Positions 13,037 through 25,562 of a stretch of DNA of 64,000 bases are shown here, one piece after another; the first letter of the stretch is position 1, and each line of letters begins with the position of its first letter. This DNA is from Rhizopus sp. PT2906 (taxonomy: Eukaryota; Mucoromycota; Mucoromycetes; Mucorales; Rhizopodaceae). Position numbers and translations under genes: made by a program. The stretch is taken from positions 1 to 64,000 of the forward strand of contig JAMYHX010000013.1 of the NCBI GenBank assembly GCA_025529335.1. Reading direction: 5' to 3'. A model generated the notes under the pieces. The model searched no databases. It was not told the origin of the DNA and saw only the letters and a program-made list of their open reading frames with translations.

Positions 13037-16000
13037 ATGACTGGTGGAGGCAATATTAAAGTAGTTGTTCGATGTCGACCTTTGAATTCAAGGGGTAACA
13101 AGACAATACATAAATAACACTAAACTAAATAAAAAAGTTAGAACTTGCAAGGGGAGCAACTTGCTTGATTCGAATGGAAGGCAATCAGACCATAATCACC
13201 AAACCACCCGATCATAAAGGAAGCAGAGATACTGAAGATGTAAAAGCATTCACATTCGATAAATCCTATTGGTCATTTGATAAAAATGATCCAAAATTCG
13301 CTGATCAAGATACAGTCTATAACGATTTAGGTGTAGACTTACTTAATCATGCATTTGATGGTTATAATTGCTGTATATTTGCTTGTAAGTTCCCCTCTTT
13401 CTTTATTTATACAGAGTTGATTTTAAATAATTATCAGATGGACAAACAGGCGCAGGAAAATCATATTCAATGGTTCGTTAAAAAAGAAATTGCAAAATAT
13501 ATATATATATACATATTTACTTTTTCTCTAATAGATGGGATATGGAGAGGATAAGGGTATCATCCCACGCACCTGCTCAGAACTCTTTGAACGTATAGCC
13601 AACAACACAGACAGCAACTTGACTTATCGCGTTGAAGTATCTTATATTGAAATCTATAATGAAAAAGTACGTGATCTTTTGAACCCAAAGAATAAGGGCA
13701 ATCTCAAAGTCCGTGAACATCCATCGACTGGTCCCTATGTTGAAGATCTCTCTCGATTGGCCGTCAAGTCCTTTGATGACATCAATCACTTGATGGACGA
13801 AGGTAACAAGGCACGTACAGTAGCAGCAACCAACATGAATGAAACTTCTTCTCGATCGCATGCTGTCTTTACCCTCTTTCTGACTCAAATTCGACTCGAT
13901 GAAATGACCAAGCTCGAGACCGAAAAGGTTGCTCGTATCAGTCTGGTCGATCTTGCAGGTAGCGAACGTGCCAACAGTACCGGTGCAACCGGTGCACGTC
14001 TCAAGGAAGGTGCCAACATCAATCGATCCCTCACAACACTCGGCAAGGTCATCTCCGGCCTTGCAGACCAGTCAATGGCCAAGGGGAAAAAGGGAAAGGA
14101 AATCTTTATTCCTTACCGTGATTCTGTAACGTAAACTTTTTTGTTCCCCTTGTCTATGCTAGATCACGAGCTAATCTCTATCGTAGGTTCTCACCTGGCT
14201 ACTCAAGGATTCTCTCGGTGGTAACTCAAAGACAGCCATGATTGCCGCCATTTCGCCTGCGGACTATGACGAAACACTGAGTACCCTTCGATACGCTGAT
14301 CAAGCCAAGAAGATTCAAAACAAGGCTGTCGTCAATGAGGACCCAAATGCCAAGATGATCCGTGAGCTCAAGGAAGAGCTTTCTCAGCTTCGAGAACGTC
14401 TGCGCGTATATGCACCCGAAGTAGTTGAAGAGCTTAATTCATCTAGTGCGTACAAACAGAGCGAAGGATTAAAATCACCTATGCCTACCCCATCTATCTC
14501 AAACGCGCATCAGGTGCTCGAAATTGAAGACAGTAAGGGACAGAGGAAAAAAATGAGCAAGCAAGAGATCGTGGAACAACTGCAAAGCTCAGAAAAGCTG
14601 CTGGCCAACTTGAATGAAACATGGGAAGAAAAGTTGAAAAAGACACAGCAGATTCATCATGAGCGTGAAAAGGCTCTGATGGATCTTGGCATCACCATTG
14701 ACAAGAATGATATGGGCATTTATACACCCAAGACTGTGCCATTCATTGTCAACCTGAATGAAGATCCCTTGATGTCCGAGTGCCTGATGTACCAAATCAA
14801 GCCAGGCAAGACCCGTGTCGGTCGTCAGGACGGTGAAAGCCAGTGCGAGATACGTTTGAGTGGCGCTAATATTCAGGATGAGCATTGCTGGTTTGAATAC
14901 GCTGATAATATCGTCACGTTACATCCCAGTTCACAGAAGGATACGCTCACGATGGTGAATGGAATTCGTATCAATGAACCACGTAGACTCAAAAACGGCT
15001 ATCGTATCATCCTTGGTCATCACCATATCTTCCGATTCAATCATCCAGAAGAAGTACGTAGAGAACGTAACGATCTGCTGAGAGCCAGTACGCCTAGTAC
15101 CGAACGCACCATGTCTCCAAACCAGGATGATGATGAGACGGTCGAAGTTGTGGATTGGAATTACGCTCGACTTGAAGCTATGCGCAACCATTACTCAACA
15201 GAAGCCAATTTTGACGGTTTGAACGATGATGAAATTGAGAAACTCTACGACGACATTGGCAAGATTCGACAAGCCCGCCGCATTCGCGATGGTCGTAGCG
15301 AGTTTGATGTCGACGAAGACGATTCAGCCAGCAAGCGATTATCAACAGCGGCTACCATGGTGGATGACGGTAGTGTCTGTACAGACGCTACTCTTGTGAC
15401 TTATTCGACCATTCAAGAAAGAATCAAAGATGTTCAAGAGAAGCACCAAAAAGAACTAGACCAACAACGTAGTTTTTATGAAGCCAAGCTCAACCGCATG
15501 TCAACCTTGCAGTATATCCCCGAACCTTACAGCCAACGAGAGCTCGAGCTGTCGAAAAAAGTCATCCAGCAGTGGAAACGTCTTAGATATGTTGCAATGG
15601 CTGAGGTAGTCTTGACTCATGCAGTCCTATTAAAAGAAGCCAATATCATATCCCGTGAGCTAGAAAAGGACGTGCTCTATCAGTTTGCGATCATCGAAGA
15701 AGGATTCACACATCTCCAGTCTCATTGGGAGGAGACCTCCAGTCTTCAACAATTTGAGACAGACCAAGACGAGGCGTTGATCAAGACACCCAAGCCGTGT
15801 GTTGGCATTCGAGTCATTGATCGCAAGAATCAGGTCATATACTTTTGGTCGCTAGAGAAACTCAAGGAGCGCTTGGAAAAGATGCGTAAGCTGCGCAATT
15901 TTATTGATCGACCACAGTATCGCAAGCATTTTAACTGGGAAGATCCGTTTTATGAATCGCCTTGTCCCAAGTACTCGTTTATTGGCAGTGCTTCTGTATC

Positions 16001-18082
16001 TGTGCGCAATCTAGTAGAGCAACAAGCATATGAGAGTTGTGTGGAAGTACTCTGTAGGATGACGGGTCAAGTGAAAGGCAAACTTCGGCTCCTGGTCTCA
16101 CCTATCGCGCGCTCAGGCACTGAGGATCAGAAACAGGTGCTTGAGGTTGGACAGCAACTGTTGTTTGAGATCCGTTTGCTTGAGCTTATCGGCCTAAGCG
16201 AGTCTGAATTCACTCAGGTTCATGTTCAGTTTCGATTGTCTTCCTTTGGTGGTATTTCAGTACAGGCGTCTGCCGAGAAGTTATTTGCGACCCAGCCAGC
16301 TAGTGGGTTTAACAACACGATTGTGCTTGATTACAGCCAAACGATGTCTATACTTATCACAGAACGTGTACAAGAGGTGCTGATGAACAAGATGATTTCA
16401 TTTGAAATGTATGGTGTCGCTCAACCTCGTGCGCTTTCACAATATGAACGATGGGACGATCAGCGTGAAAAACCAAGGCTGGATGAAATGTTGGCTGACC
16501 ATCGACCTACACCTGACAGACTGAGTATGACTATGGAACGTCGACCTGAAGAAGAGCTTATCTCTGCTGAACGACATGACATTCTGGCATGGGTTCAAGT
16601 CTGTGAGCTGATGCCTAATGGAGAATATACACCTGTTCAGGTCATGACACAGACCGCATTGGATCGAGGCGTATTTCAGCTTCGACAAGGATTACAACGA
16701 AGGATTTGTATCACGTTATCGCATACATCAGGACGACAGTTTGTATGGAACCGTATATCCAAGGCAATGATTGGACAAGTTCGTTTATTAGATGCCAAAG
16801 GACGTATCATCCCATCTCCGGCTCATGAAGATATTGTGATTCGGCTGATGAAAAGCAAGAGCGAAGTGGAGTACAAGAATGATGGTACGAGCGTACTTAA
16901 AGCGCAAGGGTCATGGGACTCATCACAACATGATTGCCTTTTCCTAAACCGATTGACAGCTCACAATACACGTGTGCTATTGACACTCAAGTGGGAAGTG
17001 GAAGCCGAGAAGTGTCTCAAACCAATTCAGTGCAGCATGGATATTGCTGTCCGCATTCAAGGCCGAGATGCATCCAACTCGGGTCACTTTAGGCTTTTTA
17101 AGCTACTTGGATCCTCAACACGCTATTTGACCAAGTGCAGCGGTGTCTTTCTAGTCCATCTTCGACCTCCAATGACACGTAGGGTGAGTCAGCTGTGGAG
17201 GTTGAATACGGCCTGCAAATTTGTGCCTGGTGAAGAATTTTTAGGTTCATGGAGACCAAGAGGTGTATCACTCATTCATGATTTCAAGCGAATCCGAGCA
17301 AGGATTGATCGTAAAGAACAAGTATCACGAACAGCACAGACATTGATGCTTCATACCGCACGATCACAGACAAGTCATGGATCAATGAGTACGACCAAGA
17401 GTGAACCTAGTGAATCACAATCAGAATTGATTCGTAAAATACTCCTGCTCTGGAATCAAAAGTGGGGAACGGATAAAGAGGTAATGCATTAAAATGTTCC
17501 ATGATTGGATAGCTGTGATTAAATAATATCATACGATGTAATTCGAATAGATTATTCTTAGTCAGGATCCACCTATTCCTGGTATGCAAGAGATTGAAAA
17601 AGAAGTATGGAGCAGTAGTAGTAAGCTTATATCTGAAGTGAAGCTAGTGACTGAGATGTAAAATAATGAATGTCAAGTTAACATAAAGCTAATCAACTAT
17701 TTTAGTGACAATGTGACAAAGAAAGGTTATTTGACTTATCAAGAAAATGCACTGAATGATAAATGGATCAAACGATGGTTTGTCTTACGGAGGTAATAAT
17801 AAAGTTTATACATGTAAAAATAATGACTAATAATAATAATAAAATAGGCCATATATTTATATTTATACAAATCAATTAGAGACAGAGGAAGTAGGCATCA
17901 TCAATGTGTCTACAGTGAGAATAGATTATAATCGAGCTTTAGAACAAATGATAGAAAGAAATAACGTGTTTTCAGTTTATACAAATAATAATGCATACAT
18001 CTTACAAGCTAATAACAAGGCTGATATGATTGACTGGATGAAGAGTATTGACAAACTATTTACTATGCCCTCTTTAAGCTAA
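13037..18082 (+). CDS. Kinesin-3 motor (Unc-104/KIF1 family) with FHA and PH domains
   Basis: Eight exons (13037-13094, 13142-13384, 13438-13472, 13535-14125, 14187-17480, 17551-17657, 17706-17792, 17848-18082) give 1549 residues. The motor (about 1-355) shows IKVVVRCRP, P-loop GQTGAGKS (102-109), NETSSRSHAVF (switch I) and DLAGSE (switch II). A short coiled coil follows, then an FHA domain around 495-595 (KTRVGRQDG) and a long KIF1B-type central region. The C-terminus is a PH domain (KKGYLTYQENALNDKW...RWFVLRRP; last about 100 residues), which in this family binds phosphoinositide on cargo membranes. Exon 3 is 35 bases and holds most of the P-loop. The predicted role is plus-end-directed transport of endosomes and vesicles along hyphal microtubules. 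Confidence 0.95.
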
Positions 18083-18171
18083 ATATGCCCTTTTATATTA
18101 TATATTATACCCCCTACCGATCATTATTTTTTCTATGTATAAATTCATGCATTCTGACTTTATTTTTCTCT

Positions 18172-18210
18172 CTCTGTGTGTGTGTGCGTGCAAGTGTGTG
18201 TGTGAGAGAG
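18172..18210. repeat. TC/TG-rich simple repeat
   Basis: A short run of alternating CT and GT dinucleotides, broken by a few other bases, lies downstream of the kinesin stop. It sits in the 280-base gap before the fumarate reductase gene. Confidence 0.7.
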
Positions 18211-18362
18211 GCACATGTAAAAAAAAATATAGTGTAAACAAAAATATTAATAAAGATTCCCACTCCACTCCCTTAAATGTAAACACATGATTCAGTCTAT
18301 TTAAACCCTTTTATTTATTTTTCTCTCTCTTTTTTTTCTTTTCTCTCTTTAGCTTTCTTACA

Positions 18363-20310
18363 ATGTCTTCTCTTAGCAATCAAATCATCGTCGTCGGTGG
18401 TGGTCTCTCTGGTCTTGCCGCTGCTCACACTGTCATTGAACAGGGTGGTAACGTCCTCTTGCTTGACAAGAACCCATTCTTTGGGTAAGATATATATGAT
18501 TATCAATGAGTATTTTTTGTTCATCATTCTATAAAGAGGAAACTCTACAAAAGCTACCTCGGGTATCAACGGTGCTTTGACACGTACTCAAATTGCTCTT
18601 GACATCAAAGACTCTGTTGAGCAATTTTATCAAGACACATTAAAATCTGCACGTGATTTAGCTCGTCCAGACCTCATTCGCGTCCTTACTGGCCGTTCTG
18701 CCTCTGCTGTCGAGTGGTTGCAAGACAAGTTCACGCTTGACCTCTCTCTCGTATCTCGCCTCGGTGGTCACTCATTCCCCCGTACACACCGTGGTAAGGA
18801 GCAATTCCCAGGTATGACCATCACCTATGCCTTGATGGAAGGATTTGAGGAACTTGCTTTGAAACAGCCTAATCGTGCAAGAATTATAAAGAGAGCTAAA
18901 GTCGAGAACTTGATTAAAGATGAACAAGGTACGATCATTGGTGTTGAGTATGTCCTTGTTGGCAAAGGCTCTGACGGTCAAGTTCACCGTGAGTACGGCC
19001 CCGTCATCTTGGCCACAGGTGGTTACGCCGCCGATTTTACCGAGGACAAATCGTTACTCAAGAAGTACCGCCCAGAATTGTACAATCTTTCAACCACGAA
19101 TGGTGACCACTGTACTGGTGATGGTATAAAGATGGCTGCTGCTGTCGGTGCCAACACGATCGATCTCGAAAAGGTTCAAGTTCACCCTACAGGTTTGGTC
19201 GACCCCAAGGAACCTGATGCTAAAGTCAAGTTCTTAGCCGCTGAAGCTCTTCGTGGCTGTGGTGGTATCCTTCTTGATGCCGATGGTAACCGTTTCTGTG
19301 ATGAACTCGGTCACCGTGACTATGTGACTGGTATGATGAACAAGAACAAGTTCCCTATCCGCCTTATCCTCAACACAGCTGCCTCCAAGGAAATCGAATG
19401 GCACTGTCGTCACTACGCCGGCCGTGGCCTCATGCGCAAGTTTGACAATGGTGAAGCTTTGGCTAAGGAGATGGGCATCTCTCCCAAGCACCTCGAAAAG
19501 ACCTTTGAGACTTACAATGCCATTGCAGAGGGTAAGATTAAGGATCCTTGGGGCAAGCGATTCTTCCACAACGTTCCTATCAAGATGTCAGACTACTTTT
19601 ATGTCGCCCTTATGCAACCTGTACTTCACTATACTATGGGTGGTGTCGAAATTACCCCTGATGCTGAAATCAAGTCAACCAACGGTACTCCCATGAACGG
19701 CCTCTTTGCTGCTGGTGAAATGTGTGGTGGTGTTCACGGTGCTAACCGCCTTGGTGGTTCCTCTCTCTTGGGTTGCGTCGTCTTTGGTCGCGTTGCCGGT
19801 CAAACTGCTTCCCGATACCTCTTCTCCAAGCTTGTCAATAACACTCAAGTTGCTCAACAGCGTTTGAATGCTATCGGTCAACACTTGAACGGTGGCCTTG
19901 GCATCAACATTCAAGTCAATCCCAACAATACCCTCAGCTTGGAAATCGCCTTGCCCAACAATAACGGTAGCCAAACAGCTCAACCTCTTCCTACCTCAGA
20001 GACTCCTGCTGCTGGTGCTGCTGCTGCTGCCATTGCTCAAGAAGAAGCCAAGAAGACGAGCGAACCCAAAAAGCTAAAGGAATATACGTTAGATGACGTT
20101 GCAAAGCATAACAAGCCAGATGATTGCTGGGTTGTTGTCAATGGCCAAGTCTTGGATGTCACAGACTTCCTTCCTGACCACCCTGGTGGAAAGAAGGCTA
20201 TCTTGATCTATGCTGGCCGTGATGCAACAGAAGAGTTCAACATGATGCATAAGCCTGATGTGGTTGAGAAATACGCTCCTCAGGCCATCATTGGTACTCT
20301 TAAAAAGTAA
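18363..20310 (+). CDS. Fumarate reductase flavoprotein fused to a cytochrome b5 domain
   Basis: Two exons (18363-18484, 18537-20310) give 631 residues. The N-terminus has the FAD-binding GGGLSG (12-17) and GGNSTKATSGING signatures of Osm1/Frd1-type soluble fumarate reductases. The catalytic body ends with HGANRLGGSSLLGCVVFG. An Ala/Glu/Lys linker leads to a cytochrome b5 domain (about 550-631) with HPGG and the second haem histidine in NMMHKPD (His589 and His612). The enzyme should reduce fumarate to succinate, reoxidising flavin or NADH; the b5 domain suggests electron delivery through haem. There is no clear signal peptide, so a cytosolic location is inferred. The codon choice (GGT, GCT, AAG, CTC) looks more biased than in neighbouring genes, suggesting high expression. 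Confidence 0.93.
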
Positions 20311-20374
20311 AAGAATTTAAAATCGTATTTATTTAGTATACAATAAAAAAAAGAGAGTCTACTTTTTTGTTTGC

Positions 20375-22128
20375 TTATTCCATCACTGTTAGTTGAGGTA
20401 AACTTAACAAGGTCACACCTTTTCGATCATCACAATCAAAGTTCCAGTCTCTCCAATGATTTCCTTTGCCGTGACAAGGATAGCACATGGCGCATACAGA
20501 TGTCTTGAATCCAGCGCACATCTTGCGTCCCTTCTGTAAGTTATCCAACATGTCGTACATTGTACCTCCAATCGCATCTGGTTCACCAAAGTCGCCAAAG
20601 TGTTTGCCAATCATGTCTTCCTCACAGACATCAATCTGTTGAATACGTCGATCATGGATAGGCACAATGTTGAATGGAAACAGCCAGATGCCCAGGTTCT
20701 GATCTTCGTTCTTCACAAACATACGCGGCCCCTTAACACCTGCAATCATATGTACAACATCGCGTGATAAGATATATAGTGCTCCTGCTGTGTAAGGTGG
20801 GAAGATGGGAAGTGGATAGACTAGTTCTCCATTCTTATTTTCTGTGCTACGAATAGGTGGAATATTCCTGTTGATTTCATTTAGTTTCTCCTTTTTTTTA
20901 AAAAAAAAAAAAAAAAGAAGGGCATAACTTACCAATAAGCCAATCCTCGCCAGTATCGTTGAGTACGACCGGCGAGCTCGAGTTCTTTACTGAGTGTATC
21001 CCATCGAACAAAGATATCGTCATCAGTTTTTACAAAATAGTCAAAATCATATTGCTCGGCCCATTCGATGCCGTGGTACACCTTCTGACTGAGATCTGGA
21101 TAAAGATCTGAGCATGGTAGTAGCAGTACATCACCATATGTTTCCTGTTCCTGTTCAATCAAGGGTCCCATCGATGCCTTGACTTTCTCGTTGGGTGGCT
21201 GTCCAAGGATGAAACGGTAAAAGTATGAGATCTTTTCATTATTCTTTGGCATCAGTTTCAACGTCGTCTCACGAAACACTTTTCTCTTGTCCAAACTCTT
21301 TGCTGTCCAAGCAGACAGAACCATCACCATCACACGTACTTCGGCCTCAGGCAGCTGAGGATGCTTTTGAAACGTCGGCAAGACTGTCTTTTCCGCCAAC
21401 AGTACTGCTGATTGCTTACGCATCTGTCCAACTTGATAAAGTGAAGCAAACATGGTGATAAATACAACTACGGTCAGGGGTAGCACAAGCACTTTGACAA
21501 ATGTCGATCTATAGTTTAGTTTATGCTGCGATGGCTGACCATTTGCTAGCTCGTACTTGTTGGATGATAAAGTCGTCTTGAGCACGTTACTGACAAAAAA
21601 GATGAAACAAACAGCCATCCACTTCCAAATGGGCTGATCAATACCGTAATGAGAACTAAGAAATGCAGATACTGACCAGATGATCACTGTCAGGGTGATC
21701 AGACGGACAATGGCACTACCTAGTTCGTACCGATGAAGCCACCTTCGAAGCATGCTGGTTGTCAAGATCCAACTCCAGTACCCAGACAAGATGCACTAGA
21801 CAATATTAATGGATGTCTCACTTTGTACCAATTGCTTCTTACCCATAGTAGGGCCACTAAGTGTACAAAAGGAGTACTCTTGTGTTGAAATAGACCTGAA
21901 TGATCCATTGTAGGTTGTGATGTCATTGCTCTACTTATATTGTTGATGGCGCCTAATGTCGCTGGTATCAGACATAGCAGTCTTAGCAAACTGATGGGTA
22001 AATGGTACTGTTGAGGAACATTAAATGATGACAGTGATCCTCGTTCTAATTTATCACGCTAACAAACACAAAGGACGCAAACTCAGATAAACAGTTAACA
22101 AGTCGTAATGAACACTTACAGTTGTCAT
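20375..22128 (-). CDS. GT31-family glycosyltransferase (beta-1,3-galactosyltransferase-like), multi-pass N-terminus
   Basis: Four exons (22128-22120, 22058-21843, 21795-20933, 20867-20375) give 526 residues. The first exon is only nine bases (ATG ACA ACT). Several hydrophobic stretches lie in the N-terminal 200 residues (about 20-40, 65-87, 105-122, 131-147, 175-194), more than the single anchor usual for GT31. The luminal-type catalytic part has DFDYFVKTDDDIF with the DDD nucleotide-sugar/metal motif at 333-335, then YPPYTAGALYILSRDV-like and FVKNEDQNLGIWL segments typical of the family, and many cysteines near the end. It probably transfers galactose or a related sugar in the Golgi; the donor and acceptor cannot be read from the sequence. 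It is convergent with the fumarate reductase gene, with 64 bases between stops. Confidence 0.85.
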
Positions 22129-23007
22129 AAAAATATATAAATGGGTGTATATGCTTTATTTTCAAGGATAAAAAAAAAAAAAAAAAAAAAAAAAGGAAAA
22201 AAAGGGACAAAAGAGTGTACACTTTATTCACAAATTATTCGCACACTGATAAAAAAAAATGATAATTTCAGACAACAAAAAATAATAAAAGATACAACAG
22301 ATAACAAAAAAGAGAGTCCTTCAGAAGCAAAAGAATGAATAAAGAAATGATTAGTAAATCAGTTATTTACATTGATATTAAATACTTACATTATAAGAAG
22401 AGGATTTATAAGAGAAAAAAAGAGACAAGAAAAGTGAGTAAAATTATGAAAGAGATTATTAATATCTTACCCGAAGTGCACCAAATAGGGCCAGCGATAA
22501 CTGGCCCGGAGAAAGAAGGGAAAAGAGAAGAGCAAGAGACAAGAGAAAGAGCAAGTGAGAGAGCGGCCAAAGGAGTGTACGGGACCAAAGTTTGATAAGA
22601 ACCAAACTATCCTCAGCTAACACCGGGTTAGTTTCGATGGGCAATCTATAATACTACACGCCAGTTTCTTACAAGAGTAAAGGATATAACATACCTTAGG
22701 GCTAGCTGGGGAATAGTTGATCTTACTTTTTGATCCAAAGAAGAAAAGAAAAGAAAAGAAAAAGAGAAGTCAAGATCAGACTATTTAAACAAATTCTCTA
22801 ACAACCTTTCATTTTGTATAAAGTCTTGACCACATTTTTCTTTTCTCAAAAATATCAAGTTCATTTTATATATTATTAAATATTTTCTTTTTAAATAATA
22901 AAAAGGACATAAAGGGTTTAATTGTTATTGATCTTGTAATGTGTGCAAATAATTTCTGAAAAAGAGCGTATATAAAAGAGTGAAAGGAATACAGTGGCTG
23001 CTAAAAA
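22129..23007. other. Intergenic region with A-rich tract and an unexplained CT-rich block
   Basis: A 24-base run of A lies near 22171-22194. On the minus strand, 22644-22459 is a CT-rich open block bounded by a plausible acceptor (TTATAG) and a donor-like CGG|GTAAGA. It would encode a Leu/Ser-rich peptide but has no ATG. An isolated, conserved exon cannot be demonstrated. The rest is AT-rich and empty to my reading. Confidence 0.4.
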
Positions 23008-23823
23008 TTAAGGTCGGTTATTGGCTGCCTGTTCTCGCACTCTTCTTTCATATTCCTTTCTATCCTTTCTATATACATAAATGTATTAGTTTAGATCTTA
23101 ATCATAGTATCTCAAACTTACCTATATAGCATGTAGGCATCCTGTTGGGCAGGACTTTCTGGATTTGGGTCATTTAATAAATCTTGAACGCCTATAAGGA
23201 TCTACATGATGTTTAGTACCACATATCAAGACTTTTTAAAAGACAGCAACGTACTTGCTTGACAGTGATTGCTGGTTTCCAGCCTTCGTCTTCATTTAGA
23301 ATAGATAAACACACAGTTCCAGAAGGATAGACATTGGGGTGAAATAAAGGTGGAACGAATTTACCTAATAAAGAGACGTTTAGAATTCATTGAGAAAAGA
23401 AAGCAAATCATCATCACATTTTGGTGGTTTGCTTGGGTAATCTACAAGGACAGTATGTTAATAATGAATTATACAATAAAAAAAGAAGAATACCTTCAGG
23501 AAATGTCATCACAAGCTTATAAACTCCCTTTTCCCATGGTGTCTATTATATGAAATGATGAATTCTATGCATGTCTAGCTTTCTTTCTCTCTCTCTCTCT
23601 CTCTTTTCTTACACCTTCTTTTCCAGGAATACCGCAAGTCCAGGTCATCAAATCAAGTGAATTGTCAGGACTTTTGCCTGGCCGTGCCCAGAATCCCTAC
23701 ATGTGTGTGTGATTATGAGTTTTTATGATTAATGTCCTTCTTTGCTTCAATTACATGTGGATGATCTTTTCTCCATTGTTTTCTTTCTTCCATTAAACGA
23801 CCACGTGCAATGCCTGAACTCAT
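23008..23823 (-). CDS. UBC9: SUMO-conjugating enzyme Ubc9
   Basis: Seven exons (23823-23755, 23696-23613, 23542-23494, 23441-23418, 23364-23255, 23201-23122, 23068-23008) give 158 residues, the normal length for Ubc9. The sequence has the Ubc9 start (MSSGIARGRLMEERKQWRKDHP), the HPN motif and the active cysteine in SGTVCLS (Cys94; Cys93 in human). The ending is YERRVREQAANNRP. The KEGTPWEKGVYKL insertion and the DEGWKPAITVKQ segment separate it from ubiquitin E2s. It passes SUMO from the E1 to substrate lysines. Exon 4 is just 24 bases. Confidence 0.95.
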
Positions 23824-24105
23824 GATGTCGATTGGTTATTTTTATAAATGTAATGCAAGGCAAGAATAAAGAATATAAAAAATAAAAAAGTGGTAGGGTT
23901 AAAATTTTAATGTTCGCCCACGAATAACGACAAAGAGCAACAATGCACCTGTTTTTTTATTTTGAGTGATGGGCCATTCCATTTGATGAATAGCATCTAA
24001 TCCTTTATTTTTGCATATGTTCCGTTTAATATACATATGAAGACATAAGAAAGAGGGGGGTATGATAAAGGAAGTATATAGTGTAATTTATACAAAAATT
24101 TACAG

Positions 24106-25562
24106 TCAACGACGTGAATAAGGCTCTATAACATAACCCGGAATAATAGAAGATGGAGGAGGAAGGATGAGAGTCATGGAAGAGTGCTTATAGTCGTCAT
24201 TCATAATGGTACGTAGAGGAGGCAACCGTGTTCCCCAATGGTAAGTCATATGATGGTCAGTTACATTTGGTGGTGTAGGTAACCTTTCGGATTGGGATAA
24301 ATAAGGTAAAACTTGCTTGTTTGCAAAACAAGAGGAATGTGATACAGGATAAGGGCTTGGATCCATGCTGTTACTGGAATTAGTGTAGGTCGTACTTTCT
24401 GGGCTTGGAATTGTTTGACTCTGATATTTGAATTTGTTGGTCAATGCCCTATAGTCATGGTCGTCCATAGAAGAAGAAGAGGTTGATATAGATGACTGCC
24501 TTGATTTATCTGTTGTTGCCTGCCATCTTCCAAAGAAGACATCGGATGGGTTCATGGATGAATAAGGAGGAGGAGACGTAGAGATAAGTATGCCTGATCG
24601 TTTAAGACTCTTCTTTTGTTGGTTATCTGTTTCATCTACATTCTTTCTTTTGCGTCTACATAAATACTTAAATACATGTAATTCAAAATAATAAAAGAAC
24701 TTACGATTGCATTCTATGTTCTTTGCGAATCCTCATCTTGACTCCTTGATCAGAAAATGTTCTTGATAAGAACGTTGCCTCTACTGGACCGGGGAAATGT
24801 TTTGGTAGATAGACCGTGAATGCATTGGAAAGCATCGTTTTACGGGTATGTACCACGCCACTAATAAAAGCATGAGTATTCAATATTATGTAGAAAAACA
24901 AGACTTACTCTAATATCTCAAATAGACTAAATTGTAATCTAAACCTGCCTTCCTTTTTAACTGCAAGATCACCAAACACAAAGAAGCCACCATCTGAAGA
25001 AAGATGAGCATGACACAAAAAAATTTTATAGAATAAATATTTACCCGAATTATCAATATCACGGAGCCTATGTAAGGATGACACAGTTGAACCCGATAGA
25101 TAATCTTGTGCTGGCAGTAACAGAGTCTGAGGGTCCTGTTCTGTAACGATATTGGCCACCATAAAGTAAAAAGGGCTTTGAAGACATTTTCTGTCATTGA
25201 ATGTCAGTAAAAGTTTAAAAAACGTGTTTTTTTTTTCTTTACTTTAATTCTTCTTCAGTAATATTTTCCCAATATAGCTGTAATATAGGAGGGGGTTCTA
25301 TTGGTCGCCTATCTATTACAACAAGGTTAATGGCTATCATGAACAATTTAATATGTTCATACCTCTTTCATTAACCAAGCTGACTTTGGCTCTTTCAGGT
25401 TGCTGTCTTAGAATAATGTTGTAATTTCTGTTAATTTACGATTATTAGTGGTTATTGTCTTGTGTGTGCTTAGTTGATAAGTTACATTCTTTCTGAAATG
25501 TCAGAAATTGAGCTTTCTATAAATCGATAAGTGCAAGATGTTGAAAAGTTATTGTTGATCAT
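24106..25562 (-). CDS. Velvet-domain regulator (VosA/VelB type)
   Basis: Seven exons (25562-25486, 25427-25363, 25312-25243, 25190-25045, 24993-24909, 24860-24705, 24655-24106) give 382 residues. The velvet fold is complete: ILRQQPERAKVSLVNERDRRP, then FYFMVANIVTEQDPQ, DGGFFVFGDLAVKKEGRFRL and VHTRKTMLSNAFTVYLPK. A basic cluster (SRKRKN) follows directly and could be a nuclear signal. The remaining 170 or so residues are Ser/Pro-rich and probably disordered. Velvet proteins are fungal DNA-binding dimers that control sporulation and secondary metabolism. Assignment to VosA versus VelB is not secure. The ATG at 25562 is the first in frame ahead of the conserved RQQPERA block. Confidence 0.9.
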
